Source: RBG-16-66-20 sp036560705
GTDB lineage: Bacteria > Pseudomonadota > Gammaproteobacteria > Burkholderiales > SG8-39
Direction: 5' to 3'
Length of the DNA: 64,000 bases
Assembly: GCA_036560705.1 (NCBI GenBank)
Contig: DATBQR010000062.1
Location: 9,059 to 73,058 of the forward strand
Below the pieces are notes generated by a model. That model did no database searches, had not been told where the DNA came from, and saw only the letters and a program-made list of their open reading frames with translations. Below, one piece after another: positions 35,818-45,336 of this stretch. Position numbers and translations under genes: made by a program. Numbering within the stretch: the first letter of the stretch is position 1; every line of letters starts with the position of its first letter.

Positions 35818-36686
35818 TCCTTCACTGCTCCCGTCATTCCGGACACGTAGTACTCGACGAAGAACGAATACAGCACCGCCACCGGCAGCGAGCCGAGCAG
35901 CGCGCCCGCCATCAGCGAGCCCCAGTGGTACACGTCGCCCTCGACCAGTTCGGTGATGACGCCCACCGGCACCGTCTTGACTTCCGAGGACGAGATGAAA
36001 GTCAGCGCATAGATGAATTCGTTCCACGACACCGTGAAGGCGAAGATGCCCGCCGAGATCAGCCCCGGCACCGCCAGCGGCAGGATGATCTTGGTGAGCA
36101 CCTGCCAGCGCGTCGCGCCGTCGATCAGCGCGCATTCCTCCAGTTCGTAGGGAATGGTGCGGAAGTAGCCCATCAGCAGCCAGGTGCAGAACGGGATCAG
36201 GAAGGTCGGGTAGGTGAGGATCAGCGCCCAGCGCGTGTCGAACAGGCCGAGCTGGAACACGATCGCCGCGAGCGGGATGAACAGGATCGAGGGCGGCACC
36301 AGGTAGGCGAGGAAGATCGCCAGGCCGACCTGCTTGGAGCCCTTGTAGCGCAAGCGCTCGATCGAGTAGGCCGCGAACACGCTCGCAGCCAGCGACGTGA
36401 ACGTGGCCACCGTGGAAACCAGGATGGTGTTCCACATCCATTCCGGATACTCGGTATGGAACAGCAGCTTCTCGAAATGCGCCAGGGTCGGGCGGACGAT
36501 CCAGAACGGGTTGGCCGCCTTAGAGACCAGTTCCTCGTCCGGCTTGAACGAGGTCATGATCATCCAGTAGAAGGGGAACAGCAGGACGAAGAGGAAGCAG
36601 AGGACCGGGATGTAGACCGTCACCCAGCGCCGCAGCCGGGAGTCGAGGTACTCCATGCCCTTCGAGTCCTGGATCGCCGCGCTCAT
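35814..36686 (-). CDS. Carbohydrate ABC transporter permease (MalG type)
   Basis: 290 aa, six hydrophobic segments, first at ~20-42. The EAA loop that docks the ATPase is visible as ELEECALIDGATRWQVLTKIILPLAVPG. Related to MalG/UgpE of CUT1 systems. ATGA overlaps on both sides link it to the MalF-type partner upstream and the SDR downstream. Confidence 0.93.
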   Translation of the reverse strand: MSAAIQDSKGMEYLDSRLRRWVTVYIPVLCFLFVLLFPFYWMIMTSFKPDEELVSKAANPFWIVRPTLAHFEKLLFHTEYPEWMWNTILVSTVATFTSLAASVFAAYSIERLRYKGSKQVGLAIFLAYLVPPSILFIPLAAIVFQLGLFDTRWALILTYPTFLIPFCTWLLMGYFRTIPYELEECALIDGATRWQVLTKIILPLAVPGLISAGIFAFTVSWNEFIYALTFISSSEVKTVPVGVITELVEGDVYHWGSLMAGALLGSLPVAVLYSFFVEYYVSGMTGAVKE

Positions 36687-37582
36687 TTGTCGGTCCCTCC
36701 CTGCTGCCAGGCGCGCCGCTGCAGGCCGAAGTAGCTGAACAGGATCGCCGCGAGCAGGAACGGCACCATCGCGGTGGCGAGCGCCGCGCCCTCGCCCAGC
36801 GCGCCGCCGGGAATGGCGCGCTGGAAGGATAGTGTCGCCATCAGATGCGTTGCGTTCAGCGGCCCGCCGCGCGTCAGCACGTAGATCAGCTGGAAATCGG
36901 TAAAGGTGAAGAGCACGCTGAAGGTCATCACCACGGCGATGATGGGGGTGAGCATCGGCAGGGTGACGTACCAGAACTTCTGCCAGTCGGTGGCGCCGTC
37001 GAGCGATGCTGCCTCGTAGAGCGAGGGCGACACTGTCTGCAGGCCGGCGAGCAGCGTGATCGCCACGAAAGGCACGCCGCGCCAGACGTTCGCCGCGATG
37101 GTCGAGAGGCGGGCGAGCCAGGGCTCGCCGAGGAAGTCGATGTAGCTATGGATGAAGCCCAGCTTGCTGAGCGTCCAGGAGATCACCGAGAACTGCGAGT
37201 CGTACATCCACCAGAAGGCGATCGCCGACAGCGCGGTGGGCACGATGAAGGGCAGCAGCACGATGGCGCGCAGGAAGGCCTTGAACGGCAGGTTCTTGTT
37301 GAGCAGCAGCGCGAGCCACAGGCCGAGCGCGAATTTGAGGACACTCGCCACGATAGTGTAGAAAAAGGTGTTGAACAGCGACAGCCGTGCCACGCTGTCG
37401 CCGAACAGGAAAGTGAAGTTCTCCGCGCCTATCCACTCCCCCGGGCGCCCGATCTTGGCGTCGGTGAAGCCGAGCCAGGTGCCCAGGCCGAGCGGATAGG
37501 TGAGGAAAACGAGCAGCAGAACGCCCGCGGGCAGCATGAACAGCGGCCCGAGGACGTTCCGGTTTTCCAGCCAGCGATTCAA
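36683..37582 (-). CDS. Carbohydrate ABC transporter permease (MalF type)
   Basis: 299 aa with a TTG start 1 nt after the binding-protein stop; AAGG lies about 9 nt upstream. Six hydrophobic segments, EAA loop YEAASLDGATDWQKFWYVTLPMLTP. CUT1-type partner of the next gene. Coupling to the upstream gene probably compensates for the weak start. Confidence 0.92.
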   Translation of the reverse strand: MNRWLENRNVLGPLFMLPAGVLLLVFLTYPLGLGTWLGFTDAKIGRPGEWIGAENFTFLFGDSVARLSLFNTFFYTIVASVLKFALGLWLALLLNKNLPFKAFLRAIVLLPFIVPTALSAIAFWWMYDSQFSVISWTLSKLGFIHSYIDFLGEPWLARLSTIAANVWRGVPFVAITLLAGLQTVSPSLYEAASLDGATDWQKFWYVTLPMLTPIIAVVMTFSVLFTFTDFQLIYVLTRGGPLNATHLMATLSFQRAIPGGALGEGAALATAMVPFLLAAILFSYFGLQRRAWQQGGTDK

Positions 37583-37583
37583 T

Positions 37584-38900
37584 CTAGACCTTGTAATAGC
37601 GTTCCGCGCGCTTGGCGGCGCGCTCGGCAGCTTCCTTCGGCGACTTCGAGCCGCTCGCCGCTTCCGCCACCATGTCGACGATGATGAAGTCCGCGAGCGC
37701 GCCGGCCGAGGCGTAGCCGAGCTTGCCGTCGTAGCCCGCCGGGCGGAGTTCCTTCACCGCGTCGCGGAAAGGCAGGTGCTTGGGATCGACGGTCCAGATC
37801 GGGTTCTTCTCGTAGGCGCGCAGCGGGTGCGCGACGTAGCCGATGCTCGCCTGCATCCACTGCCCGTACTGCTCCTCTTCCATCATGAAGCGGATGAACT
37901 CCTTCGCCGCCTTCGGGTACTTGGTGTACTTGAAGATCATCTGGTTGAGGAACAGTTGGGACGCCACGTTGCCCGCCGGGCCGGCCGGGTAAGTCGAGTG
38001 GTTGATGTCGGCCGCCAACGCCGCGATCTTCGGGTCCTTGGAGGTCTTGGCGGCGTAGTAGATCGAGATGCCGTTGTTGGTCACCGAGATCTGGCCGTCG
38101 AGGAACACCTTGTTGTTGCTCGGATCGAGCCACGACAGCGTGCCGGGGATGAACGTGCTGTAAAGCTCCTTCGCGTACTCCAGCGCCCGGATGGTCTCCG
38201 GGCTGTCAAGCACGACCTTGCCGCTCTTGTCGACCATCTTGCCGCCGAAGGCCCACACCACCCAGTGGCACCAGGTGTTGGCGTCGCCGGTGGCGTGGCC
38301 GAGCGCGAAGCCGCCGGGCGTACCCTTGGCGTTGAGCGCCTTCATCATCTTGAGGAAGCCGTCGGTGTCCTTCGGGATGGCGTCGAAGCCCGCCGCCTTC
38401 ACCTGGCTCTCGCGGTACACCATCATGCTGCCCGCCGCCCCCAGGGGGATGCCGATCCAGCTCTTGCCGTTCGGGCGCAGGTAGGCCTCGCACGCCGGAT
38501 ACCAGCCGCCGTATTTCTTGCCGAGGTAATTGGCAAGATCGGTGACGTCGAGCAACTTCTCCGGGTAGAGGTCGGCGTCGTCGTTGGTGCCCAGGATGAT
38601 GTCGGGACCGGCGCCGACATTCGCCGCGACGGCGGCTTTCGGCCGCACGTCTTCCCAGCTCTCGTTGTCCACCCGCACTTCGATGCCGGTTTTGGCAGTG
38701 AATGCCGCGACGTTCTTCATGTACTGGTCGATATCGCCCTGCACGAAGCGGCTCCAGCGCAGCACGCGCAGCTTGGCGCCTTTTTCCGGCGCGTTGCTCC
38801 ACTGGGCGTGCGCGTCCTTTATCCAGATCATCGGCGCCGCCGCGCCCGCGGCCACAGTTGCGGTTGCCTTCAGAAAGTCCCTGCGTTTCATCTTGCTCAT
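37584..38900 (-). CDS. Extracellular sugar-binding protein, Tat-exported
   Basis: 438 aa. The ATG at 38900 follows a strong AGGAGG. The N-terminus MSKMKRRDFLKATATVAAGAAAP is a twin-arginine signal, so the protein is exported folded. The body is a CUT1 solute-binding protein (family 1): GPDIILGTNDDADLYPEKLLDVTDLANYLG, IPLGAAGSMMVYRES and FLDGQISVTNNGIS. Aromatic residues such as NTWCHWVVW suggest sugar stacking. Ligand not deducible. Lies 40 bp after the ATPase gene. Confidence 0.92.
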   Translation of the reverse strand: MSKMKRRDFLKATATVAAGAAAPMIWIKDAHAQWSNAPEKGAKLRVLRWSRFVQGDIDQYMKNVAAFTAKTGIEVRVDNESWEDVRPKAAVAANVGAGPDIILGTNDDADLYPEKLLDVTDLANYLGKKYGGWYPACEAYLRPNGKSWIGIPLGAAGSMMVYRESQVKAAGFDAIPKDTDGFLKMMKALNAKGTPGGFALGHATGDANTWCHWVVWAFGGKMVDKSGKVVLDSPETIRALEYAKELYSTFIPGTLSWLDPSNNKVFLDGQISVTNNGISIYYAAKTSKDPKIAALAADINHSTYPAGPAGNVASQLFLNQMIFKYTKYPKAAKEFIRFMMEEEQYGQWMQASIGYVAHPLRAYEKNPIWTVDPKHLPFRDAVKELRPAGYDGKLGYASAGALADFIIVDMVAEAASGSKSPKEAAERAAKRAERYYKV

Positions 38901-38940
38901 GTCGTACTCCTCCTGTCGTGAGTCACAATCGGTTGCGTAG

Positions 38941-39990
<1,050 letters not shown>

Positions 39991-39991
39991 G

Positions 39992-40696
39992 CTATTTCCC
40001 CGCCTCCTTCCAGTCCTTGCTGTAGCGCTTCTTGGTCATGTCCATGTGCCGGCGCATCGCCGCGCGCGCCGCCGCCGGGTCGCGCTCGAGGATCGCGACG
40101 GCCACGGCCTCGTGTTCGTCGATGGTGTCGCCGGCCATCGCGGGGTATTCGAGCTTCGATTCCAGCGCCCGGTAGAGCGGCCCGACGCGCTGGTCCCACA
40201 GCGTCTGCACCACCAGCTCGAGCGCGCTGTTGCCGGTCGCCTCGGCGATACGCACGTGAAAAGCGCGGTCCGCGTCGAGCGGGTTGTGGTGCCGCTTCGC
40301 CTCTTTCTGCAGGTCGGCGTGCGCCTTGCGGATGGCGCGCAACTGGCCGGGGCTGCCGTTCTTCGCGGCGAGCGCGGCGCACTCGCCTTCGATCATCCAG
40401 CGCGCGCGGATCACTTCGAAGGGGCCGGAAGCGTCGGCAAGTTCCGCGCCGCGGTCGCGTTCGCCGGGCTGGCTGACGTAGATGCCCGAGCCGACCCGCA
40501 CGTCGAGCAGGCCTTCGACTTCGAGGGCAATCAGCGCCTCGCGCAGGCTCGGCCGCGACACGCCGAGCTGGCGGGCGAGATCGCGCTCGGCCGGCAGGCG
40601 CGCGCCGGGCGCCACTTCGCCGTTGCCGATCAGCGTGCGGATCTGATCCGCAATCTGCCGGTAGAGACGACGGGACTCGACAACCTGCAGGCGCAT
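39992..40696 (-). CDS. GntR-family regulator, FadR/FCD subfamily
   Basis: 234 aa. Winged helix at ~1-72 (YRQIADQIRTLIGNGEVAPGARLPAERDLARQLGVSRPSLREALIALEVEGLLDV) and an all-helical FCD domain with metal ligands in DRAFHVRIAEATG and the late MRRHMD. Heads the ABC/sugar-acid run and is divergent from the SDR-FAH pair. A FadR-type operator (40772-40782) lies in the 197-bp gap, so it most likely represses both units until a pathway acid or keto-acid binds. Confidence 0.92.
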   Translation of the reverse strand: MRLQVVESRRLYRQIADQIRTLIGNGEVAPGARLPAERDLARQLGVSRPSLREALIALEVEGLLDVRVGSGIYVSQPGERDRGAELADASGPFEVIRARWMIEGECAALAAKNGSPGQLRAIRKAHADLQKEAKRHHNPLDADRAFHVRIAEATGNSALELVVQTLWDQRVGPLYRALESKLEYPAMAGDTIDEHEAVAVAILERDPAAARAAMRRHMDMTKKRYSKDWKEAGK

Positions 40697-40771
40697 GGCG
40701 CTATGTTTTTAGTTTCGGAGGAAAAATGCGGAGCCCGCGCAGGGTATCGGCGCGGCGGATGATTGGTCAAG

Positions 40772-40782
40772 TGGTCAGACCG
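40772..40782. promoter_or_regulatory. FadR-type GntR operator
   Basis: TGGTCAGACCG with palindromic core GGTCAGACC, flanked by AAG and ATT. It fits the TGGTnnnACCA pattern of FCD regulators such as FadR, PdhR and UxuR. A second half-like ATTGGTC lies at 40762-40768. Confidence 0.7.
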
Positions 40783-40842
40783 ATTATTTTTGGGAATGCG
40801 GATGCTGCACCGCGCTAGAAAGTTATGCACAAAACCCTGGGC

Positions 40843-40848
40843 TATAAT
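40843..40848 (+). promoter_or_regulatory. -10 element for the SDR-FAH operon
   Basis: TATAAT 45 nt upstream of the SDR start, about 60 bp downstream of the GntR operator. No clear -35 at 17 bp. Confidence 0.5.
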
Positions 40849-40893
40849 TCGCGCCCTTCGCAATAACCACACCCGGTCGGGAGTTCTCGCGCG

Positions 40894-41634
40894 ATGGCAG
40901 GCAGGCTCGCAGGCAAGACCGCGTTCATTACGGCGGCCGGTCAGGGAATTGGCCGCGGCGCGGCTCTCGCCTTCGCGCGCGAGGGCGCGCAAGTCTGGGC
41001 GACGGACCTGAATGCCAAGGCGCTCGCCGGCATCGAGGGCAAGGACGGCATCCGCACCCGCATGCTGGACGCGACCGACGAAGCGGCGATCAACAAGCTG
41101 GCCGGCGAAGTGGGCCAGGTCGACATCCTGTTCAATTGCGCGGGCTTCGTGCACCACGGCACGATCCTCGATTGCACGCCCAAGGACTGGGACTTCAGCT
41201 TCAACCTGAATGTGAAGTCCATGTACCTGGTGACCCGCGCGCTGTTGCCGGGCATGCTGAACAAGGGCGGCGGCTCGATCATCAACATGTCTTCGATCGC
41301 CTCCAGCGTGAAGGGGCTGCCGAACCGCTTCGTCTACGGCGCCACCAAGGCGGCGGTGATCGGGCTGACGAAATCGATCGCCGCGGACTACGTGAAGCAG
41401 GGCGTTCGCTGCAACTGCATCGGCCCCGGCACGGTGGACACGCCTTCGCTCGGAGACCGCATCAACGCCTTCGCCGATCCGGCGCAGGCGAGGAAAGATT
41501 TCATCGCGCGCCAGCCCATGGGGCGGCTGGGCTCGGTCGAGGACATCACGGGGATACTCGTGTTCCTCGCATCCGACGAATCGAAGTTCGCGACCGGAAA
41601 CATGTATTCGATAGACGGGGGAATGACGATATGA
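40894..41634 (+). CDS. 2-keto-3-deoxy-L-fuconate dehydrogenase-like SDR
   Basis: 246 aa classical SDR. TAAGQGIGRGAA cofactor loop, Asp in WATDLN (NAD preference), FNCAGFVHHGTILDC, NMSSIASSVKGLPNRFVYGATKAAVIGLTKSIAADYVKQGVRCNCIGPGTVDTPSL. The FVHHGT, ASSVKG and CNCxxPGTVDTPSL blocks match the DHRS6/KDF-dehydrogenase group, whose bacterial members oxidise C4 of 2-keto-3-deoxy acids from L-fucose or pentoses. GGGAG lies 11 nt upstream of the ATG. The FAH gene overlaps its stop, supporting the 2,4-diketo-acid route. Confidence 0.87.
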   Translation: MAGRLAGKTAFITAAGQGIGRGAALAFAREGAQVWATDLNAKALAGIEGKDGIRTRMLDATDEAAINKLAGEVGQVDILFNCAGFVHHGTILDCTPKDWDFSFNLNVKSMYLVTRALLPGMLNKGGGSIINMSSIASSVKGLPNRFVYGATKAAVIGLTKSIAADYVKQGVRCNCIGPGTVDTPSLGDRINAFADPAQARKDFIARQPMGRLGSVEDITGILVFLASDESKFATGNMYSIDGGMTI

Positions 41635-42479
41635 AGTTGTGCCGCTACGGCAAGAACGGCTTTGAGAAGCCGGGAATCATCGACACCGACGGGCGCCTGC
41701 GCGACCTTTCCAAGGTGGTGGAAAACATCGGCCCGAACGAACTTTCGCCGCGTGGCCTGAAGATGCTGGCCAAGGTGAAGCCGGACACGCTGCCGGTGGT
41801 CGCCAACGGACCGCGCCTGGGCGTGCCTTTCGTTGGCATCGGCAAGTTCGTCGCCATCGGCCTCAACTATTCCGACCATGCCAAGGAAGCCGGCATGCCG
41901 ATCCCGGCCGAGCCGATCGTCTTCATGAAGGCGACGACCTGCATCAGTGGACCGAACGACGACGTGATCCAGCCCAAGCGATCCACCAAGCTCGACTGGG
42001 AAGTCGAGCTCGGCATCGTCGTCGGGTCGAAGGCGCAATATGTATCCGAGGCGGAAGCCCTGGAGTACGTGGCGGGCTATTGCGTGGTGAACGATGTCTC
42101 GGAGCGGGCTTTCCAGATGGCTACCGGCCAATGGGACAAGGGCAAGGGCTTCGATACCGCCGGCCCGATCGGGCCCTGGCTGGTTACCACGGATGAAATC
42201 AACAACCCGCAGACGCTCGACATGTGGCTGGACGTGAACGGCAAACGCATGCAGTCCGGCAACACCCGGACCATGATCTTCAACTGCGCGCAGATCGTCT
42301 CGCACGTCAGCCAGTACATGACGCTGCTGCCGGGCGACGTCATCTGCACCGGCACGCCGCCGGGCGTCGGGCTCGGCATCAAACCGAATCCGGTGTTCCT
42401 CAAGCCGGGCGACGTGATGACGCTGGGAATTCGCGGCCTGGGCGAGCAGAAACAGAAGGTCGTCGCCTGGCCGGGCTAG
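41631..42479 (+). CDS. FAH-family 2,4-diketo-3-deoxy-acid hydrolase
   Basis: 282 aa, ATGA overlap with the SDR. Fumarylacetoacetate-hydrolase fold with acidic metal ligands in KLDWEVELGIVVG, GLNYSDHAKEAG, VNDVSERAFQ, KGFDTAGPIGPWLVT and ICTGTPPGVGLG. In 2,4-diketo pathways this class cleaves 2,4-diketo-3-deoxy-fuconate or -pentonate to pyruvate plus lactate or glycolate. The pairing with the upstream SDR favours this over fumarylpyruvate hydrolysis, though the exact carbon skeleton cannot be read from sequence. Confidence 0.87.
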   Translation: MKLCRYGKNGFEKPGIIDTDGRLRDLSKVVENIGPNELSPRGLKMLAKVKPDTLPVVANGPRLGVPFVGIGKFVAIGLNYSDHAKEAGMPIPAEPIVFMKATTCISGPNDDVIQPKRSTKLDWEVELGIVVGSKAQYVSEAEALEYVAGYCVVNDVSERAFQMATGQWDKGKGFDTAGPIGPWLVTTDEINNPQTLDMWLDVNGKRMQSGNTRTMIFNCAQIVSHVSQYMTLLPGDVICTGTPPGVGLGIKPNPVFLKPGDVMTLGIRGLGEQKQKVVAWPG

Positions 42480-42564
42480 CCTGGGAGGGCGTCCCGTTTT
42501 TTCCGGCGCAACTCCATTGGCAGCCCGGAGGCGTACCATTGCGCCAATTGCCAGGAGAAAACCC

Positions 42565-43905
42565 ATGAACGAGAGAGCCCGGCCGGAAGCCGTCAGCACG
42601 TCGCTCGAGAACTCGGCGTTCTTCATGCCGTTCTCGGCCAACCGCCAGTTCAAGAAGGCGCCGCGGCTGCTGTCGCGCGCCGAGGGCATGTACTACTACA
42701 CCCCGGAGGGCCGCAAGATCCTCGACGGCACCTCGGGGCTGTGGTGCGTCAACGCCGGCCACTGCCGCAAGAAAATCGTCGAGGCCGTGCAGAAGGGCGT
42801 CGCCACGCTCGATTTCGCGCCGCCGTTCCAGATGGGCCACCCGCTGGCTTTCGAGTTCGCCGACAAGCTGGCGCCCCTGCTGCCGCAGGGCATGACCAAG
42901 ATCTTCTTCACCAATTCCGGTTCGGAGTCGGTGGACACGGCGCTGAAGCTCGCGATTGCTTACCACCGCCAGCGCGGCGAGGGCCAGCGCATCCGCCTCA
43001 TCGGCCGCGAAAAGGGTTATCACGGCGTGAACCTCGGCGGCACCGCGGTCGGCGGCATGGTCGGCAACCGCAGGATTTTCGGCGCGCTGGTCACCGGCGT
43101 GGACCACATCCGCCATACGCACGACCTGGCGAAGAACGCCTTCTCGCGCGGCCAACCTGTGCACGGGGCGGAACTTGCCGAGGATCTCGAGCGCCTGTGC
43201 CAGTTGCACGATCCGTCGACCATCGCCGCAGTGATCGTCGAGCCGGTCGCCTGCTCGGCGGGCGTCTACGTGCCGCCGCAGGGCTACCTGCAAAAATTGC
43301 GCGAGATCTGCGACAAGCACGGCATCCTGCTCATTTTCGACGAGGTGATTAACGCTTGGGGGCGCCTTGGCAAACCCTTCGCTTCGCAGTATTTCGGCGT
43401 GACGCCGGACCTCATCACCACCGCCAAGGGCATCACCAACGGCACGATCCCGATGGGCGCGGTGATGATGAAAGAGGCCATGTACCAGGCGTTCATGTCC
43501 GGGCCCGAGGGCGCGATCGACCTGCCGCACGGCTATACCTACTCGGCGCACCCGGTGGCCTGCGCGGCGGGCCTGGCGACGCTGGAGGTCTACCAGGACG
43601 AGGGGCTGCTGACGCGTGTCGGCGAGCTGGCGAAGTACTGGGAAGACGGCGCGCATTCGCTCAGGGACTGCCCGAACGTGATCGACATTCGCAACCTGGG
43701 CCTGATCGCCGCCATCGAGCTGTCGCCCCGTGCCAGCGCGGTGGGCGCGCGCGGCTTCGAAGCGCACCTGAAAGCCTTCGAGAAGGGCACCTACATGCGG
43801 GTCACGGGCGACACCATCGCGCTGGCGCCGCCGCTGATCATCCAGAAATCGGAGATCGACCAGCTCTTCGCGACAGTGCGCGAGGTCCTGAAGGGCTTGG
43901 CCTAG
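42565..43905 (+). CDS. Omega-amino acid--pyruvate aminotransferase
   Basis: 446 aa class-III PLP aminotransferase. The start at 42565 has AGGAGA nearby; an upstream in-frame start would add an Arg-rich extension. PLP Lys288 in TTAKGITNG; also GTSGLWCVNAGH, FFTNSGSESVDTALKLA, GREKGYHGVN and IIFDEVIN-like LIFDEVINAWGRLG. This opening and the SGLWC motif are typical of beta-alanine:pyruvate transaminases. Native amine donor not certain. 85 bp after the FAH gene; convergent with speDE, 6 bp apart. Confidence 0.9.
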   Translation: MNERARPEAVSTSLENSAFFMPFSANRQFKKAPRLLSRAEGMYYYTPEGRKILDGTSGLWCVNAGHCRKKIVEAVQKGVATLDFAPPFQMGHPLAFEFADKLAPLLPQGMTKIFFTNSGSESVDTALKLAIAYHRQRGEGQRIRLIGREKGYHGVNLGGTAVGGMVGNRRIFGALVTGVDHIRHTHDLAKNAFSRGQPVHGAELAEDLERLCQLHDPSTIAAVIVEPVACSAGVYVPPQGYLQKLREICDKHGILLIFDEVINAWGRLGKPFASQYFGVTPDLITTAKGITNGTIPMGAVMMKEAMYQAFMSGPEGAIDLPHGYTYSAHPVACAAGLATLEVYQDEGLLTRVGELAKYWEDGAHSLRDCPNVIDIRNLGLIAAIELSPRASAVGARGFEAHLKAFEKGTYMRVTGDTIALAPPLIIQKSEIDQLFATVREVLKGLA

Positions 43906-43911
43906 GTCTTT

Positions 43912-45171
43912 TTACTTCGCGGCCGCGCGAACCACGCCGAGGCGCCGGCCGCGGGTCTGCTGCTTCAGGCGCGGCGGGTTGACGAGGTCCCTCACGAAAT
44001 TTGGCAGCGCGAACACGCCCTCGTGGGTTTCGCCGTTGTAGAACCTGAGGTCCTGCAGCTTGCGCTGCTCGATCCTGCGGTCGATCTCGTCCGCGGTCAG
44101 CGATTTCGGGTCGAGCTTGTCCGAGCACACCGCCATCGCCCACTGCGCGCCGTAGAGCGGGATGTACATGGTGTACGGCCGCACGATGCGGAAGATGCCG
44201 TTCAGGCGCTGCGCCAGTTCGGCGACGCGCTCGGGCCGCGCCACCGGCGCGCCGATGTGCAGCACCAGCGCGCCGCCCGGGGCGAGCGCGGCGCGGCACT
44301 GCTGGAAAAATTCGGCCGAGTAGAGCGCTTCCGCCGGCCCCATCGGGTCGTTGAGATCCAGCGCGATCAGGTCGAAGCGCTCGCTGGTCTCGCGGATGAA
44401 CTTCATGCCGTCGCCGATCAGCACGCGCAGCTTCGGGTTGTCGAAGGCGCCGCGATGCACCGCGAAGAAATGCTCCTTGGCGATCTTCACCACGTCCTCG
44501 TCGATCTCGCACATCGTCACCTGCTCGACCGAGGGGTGCTTGAGCGCTTCTTCCGAGGAACCGCCGTCGCCGCCGCCCACGATCAGCACCTTCTTCGGCG
44601 CCGCGTGCGCGGTGAGCGCCGGGTGGATCAGGTTCTCGTGATAGACGAACTCCTCCCGCTCGGAGGTCATGTTGTAGCCGTCGAGGCGGAAGATGCGGCC
44701 GTAATGCGGCGTGTCGTAGACCTGCAGTTTCTGGAACTTGGTCTGCCATTCGCCGACCTGGCGCCCGGCCTTGATGTAGAAGCCGGTGGACTCGTTCAGC
44801 GGTTCCATCAGCAGGTGCTCGCCGCGGTCGATTTCGTGGCGCGCGATCTCCGCGGGCTGGAAATGGCCGATGATGTCGTCGAACAACCTGCGCGCCTTGG
44901 CGGAGTTGTCGGCGCTGAAGTTGCAGACGTAGACGTCCAGCGTCAGGCCCTGGTTCTCGGGCCAGGTGTGGATGGCGAGGTGCGATTCGGCGAGCACCAC
45001 CGCGCCGGTGAAGCCGGAGCCTTCGAACTGGTGGAAGCGGGCGTCCATCACCGTCAGGCCCGAAGCGCGCACGAGGTCGAGGCATACCGCCTCGAAGCGC
45101 TTGCCGTCGAGCAGCAGCTGCGGATCGCAGCGACAGCCGTTCAGATCACCGATGAGATGCAGACCGTTCAT
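43912..45171 (-). CDS. Fused S-adenosylmethionine decarboxylase / aminopropyltransferase (SpeD-SpeE)
   Basis: 419 aa. Residues ~1-120 are a class-1B AdoMet decarboxylase: the pyruvoyl precursor Ser63 lies in AESHLAIHTWPE, with His68 and Cys83 at the same positions as in Thermotoga SpeD. Residues ~130-400 are a spermidine-synthase-type domain with GGGDGGSSEE (199-208) and LDLNDPMGPAE (Asp272, Asp275). One chain would make decarboxylated AdoMet and use it directly. The acceptor-site region reads LDGYNMTSEREEF instead of the usual LDG..Q.TE.DEF, so the amine acceptor may not be putrescine. A good promoter lies upstream. Confidence 0.88.
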   Translation of the reverse strand: MNGLHLIGDLNGCRCDPQLLLDGKRFEAVCLDLVRASGLTVMDARFHQFEGSGFTGAVVLAESHLAIHTWPENQGLTLDVYVCNFSADNSAKARRLFDDIIGHFQPAEIARHEIDRGEHLLMEPLNESTGFYIKAGRQVGEWQTKFQKLQVYDTPHYGRIFRLDGYNMTSEREEFVYHENLIHPALTAHAAPKKVLIVGGGDGGSSEEALKHPSVEQVTMCEIDEDVVKIAKEHFFAVHRGAFDNPKLRVLIGDGMKFIRETSERFDLIALDLNDPMGPAEALYSAEFFQQCRAALAPGGALVLHIGAPVARPERVAELAQRLNGIFRIVRPYTMYIPLYGAQWAMAVCSDKLDPKSLTADEIDRRIEQRKLQDLRFYNGETHEGVFALPNFVRDLVNPPRLKQQTRGRRLGVVRAAAK

Positions 45172-45252
45172 GTCCGTGCCCCCCAGAAAATGCGAAGGCG
45201 CAACCCTCTGCCAAATTTTCCGGGCTGCGCCTCTGCGTCTACGCCTTGCGGC

Positions 45253-45281
45253 GTATAACTTTGTTCTTTAAGTTCGTTCAA
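45253..45281 (-). promoter_or_regulatory. Sigma-70 promoter of speD-speE
   Basis: TTGAAC, a 17-bp spacer, then TTATAC on the minus strand. It leaves a leader of about 75 nt containing a small ACGCC/GGCGT hairpin near its start and an AGGCGCA/TGCGCCT inverted repeat. Confidence 0.55.
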
Positions 45282-45336
45282 TTCGCTTCAAAGCCCCCGT
45301 TTCACGCGAGTTTTGCTCGCTCAAACACCGCTTTTC

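Noticed and set aside
42517..42564. N-terminal extension of the aminotransferase from an upstream in-frame start
   Set aside because: The added Arg-rich residues do not resemble the family, and AGGAGA supports the ATG at 42565.
45172..45252. Possible riboswitch in the speD-speE leader
   Set aside because: Only simple inverted repeats are visible; no SAM or polyamine-responsive consensus could be recognised.
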